The position numbers and the translations under genes are program-made. Below are positions 6,780 to 14,875 of a DNA stretch of 20,827 bases, piece after piece. The notes under the pieces are model-generated. The model had not been told where the DNA came from. It did not search any database and was given only the letters and a program-made list of their open reading frames with translations. Origin of the DNA: JBNJEM01 sp051745935 (GTDB lineage: Bacteria; Planctomycetota; Planctomycetia; Pirellulales; Pirellulaceae); contig JBNJEM010000059.1 of NCBI GenBank assembly GCA_051745935.1, forward strand, positions 1-20,827, written 5' to 3'. Positions within the stretch are counted from its first letter, which is position 1. Each line of letters opens with the position of its first letter.

Positions 6780-8984
6780 ATGAAGAAGCTCCTCCTCGCC
6801 GCAACCTGTCTTTCGTTCGTAGTTTTTGCATTGACGGTCTGCTCGGCCGCCGCGGCCGCCGACGATATCTTGATCGAAGATTTTGAAGCGACCGACTACG
6901 GTGGTTGGAACGTCGAAGGGAAAGCCTTCGGCACATCCCCGGCGAAAGGCACACTCGACGGCCAGATGCAGGTCACCGGTTTTGAAGGCGAAAGACTGGT
7001 CAACTCGTTCCTCGGCGGCGACAAGCCGACGGGCAAGCTCACCTCGCGCGAGTTCACCATCGAGCGGGACTACATCAACTTCCTGATCGGCGGTGGCGGC
7101 CACGCCGGCAAGACCTGCATGAACCTGCTCATTGACGGCGAAGTCGTCCGCACCGCCACGGGCCCCAACACCGAGCCTGGCGGCAGCGAGTTCCTGAACT
7201 GGGAGAATTGGGACGTCCAGGAGTTCAAGGGTGAGAACGCGGTCCTACAAATCGTTGATAAGGCGTCAGGGGGCTGGGGCCACATCAACGTCGACCATAT
7301 CGTGCAAAGCAACACGAAGGCGAAAAAGAAGCCAGCCCCCGCGCCCGCTGGGCGCGCTGATAAGAATCCTCACGAGCAACATACTCAAGAGATCAAAATC
7401 ACCGGGAAGTACATCATCTTTCCGGTTTCCAACAACGGCCAGAAGGGCCGAATGACGATTCACGCCGGCGACCAACTCGTCCACAACTTGGATTGCGATT
7501 TCCCGCCCAACAAAGACGCCATCGACTGGTGGACCTACCTCAACATGGAGGAATACATCGGCGAGACCGCCACGGTGGTGGCCCGCGCAGCACCCGGGAT
7601 CTGCGACATGTTCGAATCGAGCGACGAGATTCGTCACCTGCAACCGCTCTATGACGAAGCGCTGCGTCCGCGGTTTCACATGAGTCAGATGCGTGGCTGG
7701 AACAACGACCCCAACGGGATGTGTTATTACGACGGCCAGTACCACTTTTTCTGGCAGTGCAACCCGGCCGGCCGCAACTGGGCCAACATGTACTGGGGAT
7801 ATGCGACCAGCCCCGACATGGTTCACTGGACCGAACAGGACCGGGCACTGCGCCCCTTCGGCGGCCAGGTCGAGAACCGTCACCCGAGCATGGCGGTCAA
7901 GAACTGTTTCTCTGGAAGCGGGAATGTCGATGTGAACAACACCGCGGGCTGGCAGCGGGGCGACGCAAAGACGATGGTCCTGGCGTTCACCGACACCGGT
8001 TGCGGTGAGGCCCTTGCCTACTCGACCGACCGTGGCAAGACCTGGACATACTACGAAGGCAACCCCATCATCCGGCACTCGGGCCGCGACCCGAAACTGG
8101 TTTGGTACGAGCCGGGAAACCATTGGGTGATCGCCGTATTTGACCAAGACCCGGAAGTTGGCCGGAACATCGCCATTTATACGAGTTCGGACCTCAAAGA
8201 ATGGGAATTGACGAGCAAGATCCCCGGCTACTTCGAGTGCCCGGAACTCCTGGAGTTGCCGGTGGACGGCAATCCGGAAAAGACCAAATGGATTGTTTAC
8301 GGCGCGGACGCGCAATATGCGATTGGAGAGTTTGACGGCAAGCGGTTCATTCCGGACCACGAAGGAAAACACCGCCTCCACTGGGGTAACTACTACGCTT
8401 CGCAGTGCTTCAGCAATCCGCCCGACGGGCGCGTCGTGCAGATGGGCTGGACTCGCGGCATCGAGATGCCCGGCATGCCATTCAACCAGACGTTCACCGT
8501 GCCCGCCAACCTGACGCTGCACACCACGGAAGATGGTATTCGGATGTACGCCACGCCGATCGAGGAGCTCGAGGAACTCCGCAAGCCGAATCCCAAGACG
8601 GTGGAAAACGCGGAGCTAACCGCCGAAACGCCCGCTGTCACACGTGGCGTCCAGGGACAACTCTTTGATATTTTGGTGACCTTGAAGCAGGGAACCGCCG
8701 CCGAGGCCGTGCTCCAATTCGGTGACAACGCGGCGACCTATGACTTCAACGCGCGGAAACTTGATCAAATGCCACTGAAGATGAAAGACGGCAAGGTCAC
8801 CTTTCGCGTGCTCGTGGACCGGCCGCTGTACGAGCTGGTCGGTGGCGGTGGCGCGTGCTACAAGACCAGTGGCCGTCGCGACAAGGGACAGCCGATCGAC
8901 ACGATCTCGTTAACGGCCAAGGGCGGCTCGGTGACCGTCGAGTCGCTCAAGGTTTACGAGATGACGTCGGCCTGGAAGAAATGA
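6780..8984 (+). CDS. Secreted GH32-family glycoside hydrolase (levanase/fructanase-like)
   Basis: The product is 734 residues and is predicted to hydrolyse beta-fructofuranosyl linkages outside the cytoplasm. A signal peptide covers about residues 1-27. It is followed by an N-terminal beta-rich domain (28-180, EDFEATDYGGWNVEG...) often found in front of planctomycete levanase-like enzymes. A Lys/Pro/Ala linker (179-195) leads to a second beta-rich segment. The GH32 five-bladed propeller starts near 295. All three signature acids are visible: the nucleophile D310 in WNNDPNG (307-313), the transition-state stabiliser D438 in GRDPK, and the acid/base E486 in FECPE. The C-terminal beta-sandwich follows from about 600. 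It is longer than single-domain invertases because of the N-terminal modules. The ribosome-binding site is weak (AGAAAG about 10 nt upstream). The next clear gene is a second clan-J-like enzyme 1.27 kb downstream. Preference for levan, inulin or sucrose cannot be read from sequence. Confidence 0.93.
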   Translation: MKKLLLAATCLSFVVFALTVCSAAAAADDILIEDFEATDYGGWNVEGKAFGTSPAKGTLDGQMQVTGFEGERLVNSFLGGDKPTGKLTSREFTIERDYINFLIGGGGHAGKTCMNLLIDGEVVRTATGPNTEPGGSEFLNWENWDVQEFKGENAVLQIVDKASGGWGHINVDHIVQSNTKAKKKPAPAPAGRADKNPHEQHTQEIKITGKYIIFPVSNNGQKGRMTIHAGDQLVHNLDCDFPPNKDAIDWWTYLNMEEYIGETATVVARAAPGICDMFESSDEIRHLQPLYDEALRPRFHMSQMRGWNNDPNGMCYYDGQYHFFWQCNPAGRNWANMYWGYATSPDMVHWTEQDRALRPFGGQVENRHPSMAVKNCFSGSGNVDVNNTAGWQRGDAKTMVLAFTDTGCGEALAYSTDRGKTWTYYEGNPIIRHSGRDPKLVWYEPGNHWVIAVFDQDPEVGRNIAIYTSSDLKEWELTSKIPGYFECPELLELPVDGNPEKTKWIVYGADAQYAIGEFDGKRFIPDHEGKHRLHWGNYYASQCFSNPPDGRVVQMGWTRGIEMPGMPFNQTFTVPANLTLHTTEDGIRMYATPIEELEELRKPNPKTVENAELTAETPAVTRGVQGQLFDILVTLKQGTAAEAVLQFGDNAATYDFNARKLDQMPLKMKDGKVTFRVLVDRPLYELVGGGGACYKTSGRRDKGQPIDTISLTAKGGSVTVESLKVYEMTSAWKK

Positions 8985-8985
8985 C

Positions 8986-9153
8986 GTGGCCGTTCCCCGG
9001 GGGAAGGTACACGTCCTGGACGACCCGAGGAAGAAGGTCACGCGAAAGCATAAGGCGAAGCCGTCGAAAGGGGAACGCAATCGCTTCCGCCCGCTGATGT
9101 GGGGGTTCCGACGGGATCCGGGCGACCTGAAGCCGGGGGAACGGAAAGCGTGA
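8986..9153 (+). CDS. Possible small basic protein (55 residues)
   Basis: A GTG-started frame begins 1 nt after the GH32 stop and encodes a very basic peptide with KVHVLDDPRKKVTRKHKAK and RNRFRPLMWGFRRDPGDL. Third codon positions are strongly G/C, as in the neighbouring genes, which argues for coding. There is no separate ribosome-binding site, so translation would depend on coupling to GH32. No family was recognised. It could equally be the remnant of a longer gene. Confidence 0.3.
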   Translation: MAVPRGKVHVLDDPRKKVTRKHKAKPSKGERNRFRPLMWGFRRDPGDLKPGERKA

Positions 9154-9390
9154 GGGAAGATCGCCTGCGGGAAATTGGCTTACCCCTTACTGCCGAGCCA
9201 TGCGTGACGCGACTCGGACGCCAAGGCGGGCCGGAGATCTCCCCGGGCAGCACCGTGCCGGCGCTGCTCGGTAGGAGTAGTTTTCCGGCCGGACGGCCAA
9301 ACGACCGCGTGTTGGCATGTTTCGACGAACCCCATTTTCCGCGAGCGACATACACCTGTCATGGGCGCGATGGATTCACCCAGGGCACGG

Positions 9391-9434
9391 GTGGGCTGGT
9401 AAACAGTCGGGGAACTGGATGGGATAGCGAAAAT
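9391..9434 (+). repeat. 44-bp direct repeat, copy A
   Basis: It starts GTGGGCTGGTAAACAGTCGG and ends GGGATAGCGAAAAT. It matches 9798-9841 at about 40 of 44 positions. On the minus strand both copies stay open in a frame reading FAIPxSxPTxYQPT, but the differences change amino acids, so there is no sign of coding constraint. Confidence 0.6.
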
Positions 9435-9797
9435 GCGCAGTGCGAGTCTGTTGCGCAACTTGTTATTTCACGGGGTACGCCAAGAGCTTCAACACGATAG
9501 ACACCTTCCGCCGTAACGTCACCTACGCCGAACACAGAGGCATCTTCAAATGCGCAACAGTCGAAACGTGAACCACCTAAGAAATTGACCACCCCAGGGC
9601 ACGGGTACGGCGTGGGGGTTCCATGGTGTCACGGACCCACGGGGCAATGGGCACGCAGACGTGAGTTATTGTCGGTGGGCGGGTGGGATGTGCGTCTGCC
9701 GGTATTACACGCATGCCGAATGGAGGCGGATGCGTCAATCAGCGCCGTTGGCGGGCGGCGGGGACGTCCCGTGGTGATTTGTACCCGCGGGGCCACG

Positions 9798-9841
9798 GTG
9801 GGCTGGTAAATAGTCGGGAAGCTGAATGGGATAGCGAAAAT
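9798..9841 (+). repeat. 44-bp direct repeat, copy B
   Basis: This is the partner of 9391-9434. The flanks are unrelated beyond a short GC-rich stretch on the left, which suggests a small dispersed repeat rather than a long tandem duplication. Confidence 0.6.
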
Positions 9842-10251
9842 AGGATCTTTGTGCCAGTCCCTACTGCGTCTGACTACCAGTCGCAATATGCTGAACAGTG
9901 CGAACACGCTCAACACCGATATCACAAGGACAGGCGTGCCGTTTTCCAAGACTACAAAAGCTTGACATCCACGATCATGGCCGTCAGAATCGAAGACATT
10001 GATCGCGTGCGACTATCTTCGGAACGGATCCGGTGCCACGACGTTCGGGGATGGTTACGTTCCATCCTGGCACCGCGCCGCTGACGTTAGCGAACTTGCG
10101 AAGCCCCTACCACGCGACGGATCGAGCCGCGATTGACTTCATAGCCACCTCAAAAGAGCCACGTCAAAACCAATCAGGGGTCTCGCCGTCCAAGGCGAGT
10201 CTTGGAAGCGGACACCGGGGTTTGGTATCGATTGTTAAACTGGCACGAACC

Positions 10252-11298
10252 ATGCAATACAGTAAGAAGCTCTTCGTCATTTTCGGGGTGTTCACCGCGC
10301 TTTCAGTCACGGGGCACGTCTCGGCCGCTCCACCGCGAGAGACGCCCCGCATGTATTTCGCGGACGACGTCAGCGGGCGTCCCTTTTCGAAGGATCCGGC
10401 GGTCGTTAAGTTCAAGGGGACGTATTGGCTTTACTACTCCGTGCCGCCGTACAAAAACAAACCAACGGCCGGGTGGAGCATCGGGGTGGCGACCAGCGAC
10501 AACCTGGTCGACTGGACGAAAGCCGGTGAACTGCGTAACACGGGCCCGGCCGAAGCGAAGGGATTTACAGCGCCGGGCGCGATTGTACTCGACGGCACGA
10601 TCCATCTGTTCTACCAAACCTACGGCAACGGCAGGCGGGACGCGATCTGTCACGCGTGGTCCGACGATGGACTTGACTTCGCGCGCAATTCCACCAACCC
10701 GATCTTTCGGCCCACCGGTCACTGGACCGTTGGCCGGGCGATCGACGCGGACGTCATTGCGCATGGTGACCAGCTGCTCCTGTACTGGTCGACGCGCGAC
10801 CCGGACATGAAGATCCAGATGCAAGGCGTGGCGGCGGCGCCGCTGGAGAGCGATTTCTCGCGAGAGGATTGGACTCAGCTCAATGTCGACGGGCCGATCC
10901 TGGCCCCCACCGTCCCAACGGAACTCGATGACCCACACCTGGACCTGAGCTGGGAGAAGCGTTGCATCGAGGCCGCCGCGATGGCCCGTCACAACGGTCG
11001 CCTCTACATGTTCTACGCCGGTGGGTACAACAATGATCCGCAACAGATTGGCGTGGCCGCCAGCGACGATGGCGTGAATTTCAAGCGATTGTCGGACAAA
11101 CCCCTCATACCCAATGGCCCACCTGGAAGCTGGAATTCGAGCGAGTCCGGCCACCCGTACCTGTTCCAGGACGACGGCCAGGATTATCTTTTTTACCAGG
11201 GAAACAATACGAACGGAAAGACGTGGTACCTCTCCGTCCTGCCGATCGACTGGAAAGACGGCCAGCCCGTTCCATCGCCGGAGAAACTCCCGGAGTGA
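10252..11298 (+). CDS. Secreted GH43-like glycoside hydrolase
   Basis: The product is 348 residues. A signal peptide (about 1-26, KKLFVIFGVFTALSVTGHVSA) directs export. The rest is a five-bladed beta-propeller of the GH43/GH32 type: KDPAVVKFKGTYWLYYS (47-63), SIGVATSDNLVDWTKAGEL, IHLFYQTYG, GVAASDDGVNFKRLSDKPL. Candidate catalytic acids are D48 in KDPAV (base), D165 or D167 in GRAIDADV (pKa modulator) and E240 in CIEAAAM (acid). This matches the usual GH43 order, but the assignments are by pattern only. Substrates of this superfamily include arabinan, xylan and galactan oligosaccharides, and the activity here is unknown. The ATG at 10252 was chosen because it begins the signal peptide; the frame is open 73 codons upstream but that segment is not protein-like. 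It probably acts with the GH32 enzyme on extracellular glycans. Confidence 0.85.
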   Translation: MQYSKKLFVIFGVFTALSVTGHVSAAPPRETPRMYFADDVSGRPFSKDPAVVKFKGTYWLYYSVPPYKNKPTAGWSIGVATSDNLVDWTKAGELRNTGPAEAKGFTAPGAIVLDGTIHLFYQTYGNGRRDAICHAWSDDGLDFARNSTNPIFRPTGHWTVGRAIDADVIAHGDQLLLYWSTRDPDMKIQMQGVAAAPLESDFSREDWTQLNVDGPILAPTVPTELDDPHLDLSWEKRCIEAAAMARHNGRLYMFYAGGYNNDPQQIGVAASDDGVNFKRLSDKPLIPNGPPGSWNSSESGHPYLFQDDGQDYLFYQGNNTNGKTWYLSVLPIDWKDGQPVPSPEKLPE

Positions 11299-11353
11299 CG
11301 ATCCCATGCGCCGGCACGTTCGCCCGTGAACTGTTCGGTCCCGCGATCGAATG

Positions 11354-11387
11354 TATACCGGTCGCGGATGACTTTCTCCGCCGCGAG
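11354..11387 (+). repeat. Truncated copy of the 104-bp repeat (left 34 bp)
   Basis: The left end is identical to the full repeat from TATACCGG through CCGCCGCGAG and then breaks off abruptly. The breakpoint joins directly to sequence leading into the small gene at 11399. The last three repeat bases (GAG, 11385-11387) form the first half of that gene's GAGGTG ribosome-binding site. Confidence 0.88.
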
Positions 11388-11398
11388 GTGATTCTGTC

Positions 11399-11596
11399 AT
11401 GATCGAGAATCGACGGCAATGTGAGAACACACGTAGGAAACTGCGAGATCTCGAAGCGCTTTACGAGAAGAAACGAGTGGAGCGGGGGGACGATCGCGTT
11501 GGTGAGTTGACGCTGCGTTCGCTCAAGAAACGGATCAACCAGTTGAAGGAAGAAATCACCTGCTTCGAGGCGCGGACCAGGACGCGCGTGGGTTGA
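11399..11596 (+). CDS. Small coiled-coil protein of unknown function
   Basis: The product is 65 residues, highly charged and probably almost all helical: RKLRDLEALYEKKRVER, then ELTLRSLKKRINQLKEEITCF, with heptad-like leucine spacing in the second half. It resembles short conserved planctomycete proteins that I associate loosely with the N-terminal helices of HigA-type antitoxins, but I cannot confirm this. No DNA-binding domain and no partner toxin gene follow. The ATG at 11399 has GAGGTG at 11385-11390, 8 nt upstream, partly supplied by the truncated repeat. The gene may have been brought beside the repeat by rearrangement. Confidence 0.6.
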   Translation: MIENRRQCENTRRKLRDLEALYEKKRVERGDDRVGELTLRSLKKRINQLKEEITCFEARTRTRVG

Positions 11597-11931
11597 ACGC
11601 TACGGCTACGCACAAGCGGGCGTTGGGCGGCGCGGGCGGCGGAGCGGAAGACGGACGCGCATGGCTTCCGGCATCACGGCCTGGATTCTCGTGCCGTACA
11701 TTCCCTTGCCCGCAATTCGCTTGCCCCCCGAAAAGACCTCCGCCCGCCACGGCCTTGCCCGTCTTTCTCGGAACTCCGCAAACGACCGCTTTGCCGTTGT
11801 CCAGGCGTCCGGCACGGCGGACGCCCGTAGCCACTCGAAAACGGTTCGAACAAGTTGCGTCGCGGCACCCGTTGCGAGAGGGAATCCATCCAAGCACCGC
11901 AACAGGCCCCTTCCAGCGTCAGCATAAGTTA
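11597..11931. other. Intergenic region, nothing recognised
   Basis: About 335 bp of GC-rich sequence separate the coiled-coil gene from the next repeat copy. A minus-strand frame (EWLRASAVPDAWTTAKRS) is open through much of it and into the repeat, but it has no plausible start or family. I see no gene here. Confidence 0.4.
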
Positions 11932-12035
11932 TATACCGGTCGCGGATGACTTTCTCCGCCGCGAGTCCGACCAACGGGAGGACGGCTTGCGTCGGGCAGC
12001 TTTCCACCCGGAAAAATCCAACCGCCTGAAATATA
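11932..12035 (+). repeat. 104-bp dispersed repeat, copy 4
   Basis: By eye this copy is identical to the one at 6110-6213, including both TATA-bearing ends. It is followed within 150 bp by a decayed reading frame on the same strand. Confidence 0.93.
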
Positions 12036-12123
12036 AGTCAAGATCTGACCCCGACCGTCCCCTCACTCAGCAGCGAGCGTGCTTCTCCATTCTCGAAACT
12101 ATCATAACAGACGATTTGTTCTG

Positions 12124-12411
12124 CCCCCGAGGATAGCATTCGTCGATGCTCCAGCACTTCCAGGTGCAGGATCCGCACTGGAGCAGTACTTGACGCTGGT
12201 GCAACAGGTGGCCGACGACGCGTTGTGTCGGCGCTCCGGGGTGGTCACCGAGGGGGGCCTGAACGGGCTGGATGCCCAGGCGCTGGGGATTTTCGAGGCG
12301 CACGGACTGAACGCGACGGCGTGCGTGATGTTGCTGGACCAATTGGAGACGCGATGCCGCCGGGCATTCGGGGGCGCGCGGCGGATGAGCGAACGGGCCC
12401 GCGCGGCCGCT
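12124..12411 (+). pseudogene. Unrecognised gene fragment with strong coding bias
   Basis: A plus-strand frame encodes EQYLTLVQQVADDALCRRSG, then NGLDAQALGIFEAHGLNATA and LLDQLETRCRRAFGG. Third codon positions are almost all G or C, and the predicted product is helical, so this was probably a real gene. It has no convincing start; an ATG at 12146 is in another frame. At its right end it runs directly into the 32-bp tandem duplication at 12409, so its C-terminus is lost. I do not recognise the family. Confidence 0.35.
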
Positions 12412-12482
12412 CAAAACGGCGGGTGTCTTCGTTTGGCATTGCTCAAAACGGCGGGTGTCTTCGTTTGGCATTCGTTTGGCAT
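12409..12482. repeat. 32-bp tandem duplication
   Basis: A 32-bp unit starting GCTCAAAACGGCGGGTG and ending TTTGGCATT is perfectly duplicated at 12409-12440 and 12441-12472. A third partial unit (CGTTTGGCAT) follows to 12482. It marks the junction between two gene fragments of opposite strand. Confidence 0.85.
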
Positions 12483-12637
12483 CTTGGCATTTTCGTGGGT
12501 GTCGTGGCTGGCCGGCTTCTCCACAAAGCAATGCGTGCCCGCCTTCGCCGCCAGGATCACCATCATGGAGTGCCAGTGGTTGGGGGGCAACCGAGATGGC
12601 ATCCAGGTTCTTGTCCTCCAGTGCTTCGCGTCCGTTT
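12480..12637 (-). pseudogene. Gfo/Idh/MocA oxidoreductase fragment
   Basis: The minus strand encodes EALEDKNLDAISVA, and after a frame change PNHWHSMMVILAAKAGTHC followed by FVEKPASHDTHENA. This is the hallmark region of the Gfo/Idh/MocA family: the Rossmann-domain end with PNHWH and the EKP motif around the substrate pocket. A frameshift in the C-run at about 12584-12589 separates the two parts, consistent with a 2-nt loss compared with the usual ATPNHWH. Only about 50 residues of a normally 350-450-residue enzyme remain. It begins immediately after the stop of the radical SAM gene and ends at the tandem repeat. It is certainly non-functional. Confidence 0.75.
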
Positions 12638-12638
12638 C

Positions 12639-13670
12639 CTACAAATACGCCAGGTCGAGGGCCACCGATGCGCCGTCACCCCGCTTCAATGACGCGAACC
12701 CGGTTTCGTACAACATTTTCCGAGCCGCCGACATGTCGATCCCCCGGTTCAGTGATGTATCGCCTTCCGTATCCCGAGGGTTGGCTCCCGTTTCGGCGTA
12801 GACCACGTTGGCACCCGCCGTTAGACCAAGGAGGTTCGGCTCGTGGACGGCGATGCTCCGGGTTTCCTGACATCGGAGGGTGGCGAGAGTTACGACGGCC
12901 ACAATCTGGGCGAGCCGAAGTTCCGTGATTTGCCCACGATCACTCACCGGCAGGCTTGGCACGTGGACCCGTCGCATGGCCGCATGTTGGAAACAACCAT
13001 GCTCAATGCCCAGGAATATCTGCTCGACAAGTTCTTCGGGCGTATGTTCTGGTCCGATGGGTTCACAGCAGTAATAGAAATCGAGGCCAGCGTCCCGAAT
13101 TACTTTGAAGGTCTTCTTTCGCTCTTCGGGATCAAGGTTGGTATCCGTGCCCTCTCGAAGTCGGCAGACATGGTATGCTCCATGGACGCCAGCCTCTTTC
13201 AGTTGCTTGGCTTGAGCGATACCGAGGTCCCCGATGTTCACGACGATCTGGGTCTGCCGCGGAATAGCTCGTCGGACCTCTTCGGTGACCGAGAGCAGAT
13301 CGTCCAAGGAGTATTCATGCATCGTCATCAGAAAAACGGCGTAGAGGTCGCCCGATATCGCAAACGAAAGGGCTCGTGCGACGATTTCTTCCGTCGTCAG
13401 GCGAGTTCTCTCGAAAGTGGTATACTCTTCGCCGAACACGCAGAATTGACAATTTCCGGGGCAAGGAGCCGTCTCGACTCCGATTTGTCCCAGAAGTATC
13501 GCCTCATTGCCAAATCGACGCCGAGACACCTGGTCGGCCACGGCCATCACCGCTCTGGCTTCCAACGACTCGGCAGGGAAGCTAAGTAAATGGGCACACT
13601 CCTCTTTCCCGGGTGCCCTTCCGTCAAGTGCCCGATTCAGGATGCTGTTAGTCTCTTCGGGTAGCCGCAT
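12639..13670 (-). CDS. BioB-like radical SAM protein
   Basis: The product is 343 residues. The radical SAM cluster motif CX3CX2C is at C70, C74 and C77 (APCPGNCQFC). It would bind a [4Fe-4S] cluster and cleave S-adenosylmethionine to start a radical reaction. Length, a TIM-barrel-like order and the segment around FKVIRDAGLDFYYCCEPIG place it among BioB/HydE/PylB-like enzymes. It is not obviously biotin synthase: no other biotin genes are nearby and its C-terminus looks divergent. The ATG has GAGGA about 7 nt upstream. It is the last gene of a minus-strand cluster, 39 bp after the CobW-like GTPase, so the two are probably co-transcribed. The reaction is unknown. A role in making or modifying a metal-linked cofactor is inferred only from the neighbour. 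Confidence 0.85.
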   Translation of the reverse strand: MRLPEETNSILNRALDGRAPGKEECAHLLSFPAESLEARAVMAVADQVSRRRFGNEAILLGQIGVETAPCPGNCQFCVFGEEYTTFERTRLTTEEIVARALSFAISGDLYAVFLMTMHEYSLDDLLSVTEEVRRAIPRQTQIVVNIGDLGIAQAKQLKEAGVHGAYHVCRLREGTDTNLDPEERKKTFKVIRDAGLDFYYCCEPIGPEHTPEELVEQIFLGIEHGCFQHAAMRRVHVPSLPVSDRGQITELRLAQIVAVVTLATLRCQETRSIAVHEPNLLGLTAGANVVYAETGANPRDTEGDTSLNRGIDMSAARKMLYETGFASLKRGDGASVALDLAYL

Positions 13671-13709
13671 TCTTTTGTCCTCGCGGAGCGATGCTTCGTT
13701 ACCAATGTG

Positions 13710-14810
13710 TTACAAAACACTTCCAAACCGATGCGTTGGTTCCGGGCGTGCCGGTGCGAAACTGCTCAGATCGTCCACCACAAACTGGATCGCTTCCCCG
13801 ACCACGGTCTGTAAACACTTTTCCGTTACTGACCGAAGTTGGGCCGGATGGATGTGGGCACGGACGTTCATCACCAGACGGGCTTCCGATGGCGCACCTT
13901 CGATTTGTCCACGAACGGAGGGTTCTTCCCGGTTGCTGGTAAGATTCGCTGTTATCGCGCTGTCGCCAGCAGTCAGGTGAAACTTCAGGTGGGCGACTTC
14001 CGCAGCCGACTGTTGGAACTCGCTTTGCATCGCTTCCATGAAGTCCTCGCAGAAACGCTTCCAGTCAGTCTCGGGACTGCCCTGAAGTTGGACGGCGGCG
14101 TTGAGCCAGCCCAGGGCGGCCTCGCCGTCCGCATAGACATCGTAGTCCACCTCGGCGATTGTGCGCCCCACATCCGGATCGTTTAGTACGTGATGGAGCC
14201 ATGAATCAACGCCGTTTCCGCCCAGTGCCGAGATGGTTATCACTGGCACTTGAGGAAATCCTTTCTTCAAAAGATCCTGCAACTCGCCCAGTTCATCACC
14301 TTCAACAAGGTCCGCCTTGTTGAGTACGATAACATCGGATTCTTGGAGTTGCTTGCGCACAATGTAGAGGACGTTTTCCGGAAAGCGGCGTTCGTGACCA
14401 TCTTGAAGAGCGTTTCGCAATTGCGTTGCATCCACCAAGACAGAAAACGATGCTAGATCAAATCGCTCGGCGAACAGTTGCTTCATGGGTTGGAGAACGG
14501 TTGCAGAGAGGTCCGTGCAACTTCCGACCGGCTCGCCTATCAGAATATCTGGTGTCTCCGTTTCCACTATTCGCTCCATGGCCGCCACGAGATCGTCAAA
14601 TCGGCAGCAGAAGCAACCGCCGCTTACCTCTTGGATCGGAAAACCCGGCTTGGCAAGGGCAGCCGTATCGACGAGGTTGGCGGCCTGGTCGTTGGTAATC
14701 AGCCCGACCCGCTTGCCCTGGGCAGTCAGCCTTTCGGTTGCCGCTCCAACGAGAGTTGTCTTTCCGGCTCCCAAGAAGCCGCCTACGAGAATCACTCGAA
14801 TCTTCCGCAT
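13710..14810 (-). CDS. COG0523/CobW-family GTP-binding protein
   Basis: The product is 366 residues. A Walker A loop GGFLGAGKTTL spans 10-20 (K17, T18). The metal-binding CXCC motif typical of COG0523 proteins is seen as GGCFCC (C66, C68, C69). The guanine-specificity motif NKAD is at 164-167. In place of the common ETTG after switch II it has EPVGSCTDL (around 93-101), suggesting a distinct subgroup. Family members are G3E GTPases that deliver metals such as cobalt, zinc or iron to enzymes or cofactors; the metal here cannot be told. The C-terminal domain (from about 230) resembles the CobW C-terminal region. The start has GGGAG at a spacing of about 9 nt. It lies 65 bp downstream of the PadR-like pseudogene and 39 bp upstream of the radical SAM gene. 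Confidence 0.88.
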   Translation of the reverse strand: MRKIRVILVGGFLGAGKTTLVGAATERLTAQGKRVGLITNDQAANLVDTAALAKPGFPIQEVSGGCFCCRFDDLVAAMERIVETETPDILIGEPVGSCTDLSATVLQPMKQLFAERFDLASFSVLVDATQLRNALQDGHERRFPENVLYIVRKQLQESDVIVLNKADLVEGDELGELQDLLKKGFPQVPVITISALGGNGVDSWLHHVLNDPDVGRTIAEVDYDVYADGEAALGWLNAAVQLQGSPETDWKRFCEDFMEAMQSEFQQSAAEVAHLKFHLTAGDSAITANLTSNREEPSVRGQIEGAPSEARLVMNVRAHIHPAQLRSVTEKCLQTVVGEAIQFVVDDLSSFAPARPEPTHRFGSVL

Positions 14811-14875
14811 GGATCATCTCTCCCTATCGTGGCCGCCATTCCGCTCAATTCTCAAGAAGAGCCTCTGGGCATCAC

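Larger units (their letters stand above)
9154..10251. other. Intergenic region with a duplicated 44-bp segment
   Basis: About 1.1 kb separate the two hydrolase genes. Several frames are open on both strands but none shows a recognisable domain or ribosome-binding site. A minus-strand frame near 9830-9949 encodes a membrane-like stretch, VLVISVLSVFALFSIL, without other support. The stretch contains two copies of a 44-bp segment, listed separately. The last 150 bp are presumably the leader and promoter zone of the GH43-like gene, though no convincing promoter was found. Confidence 0.4.

Noticed and set aside
7266..8522. Long open frame antisense to the GH32 gene (418 codons)
   Set aside because: It lies wholly inside the GH32 gene on the other strand, shows no domain, and is explained by high GC and codon bias of the real gene.
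10303..11430. Long open frame antisense to the GH43-like gene (375 codons)
   Set aside because: It mirrors a gene with a clear signal peptide and conserved propeller motifs; its own product is Arg/Val-rich without any motif.
12067..12531. Minus-strand 154-codon ORF across the tandem repeat
   Set aside because: It is made of duplicated repeat sequence and the complement of a fragment with strong coding bias on the plus strand.
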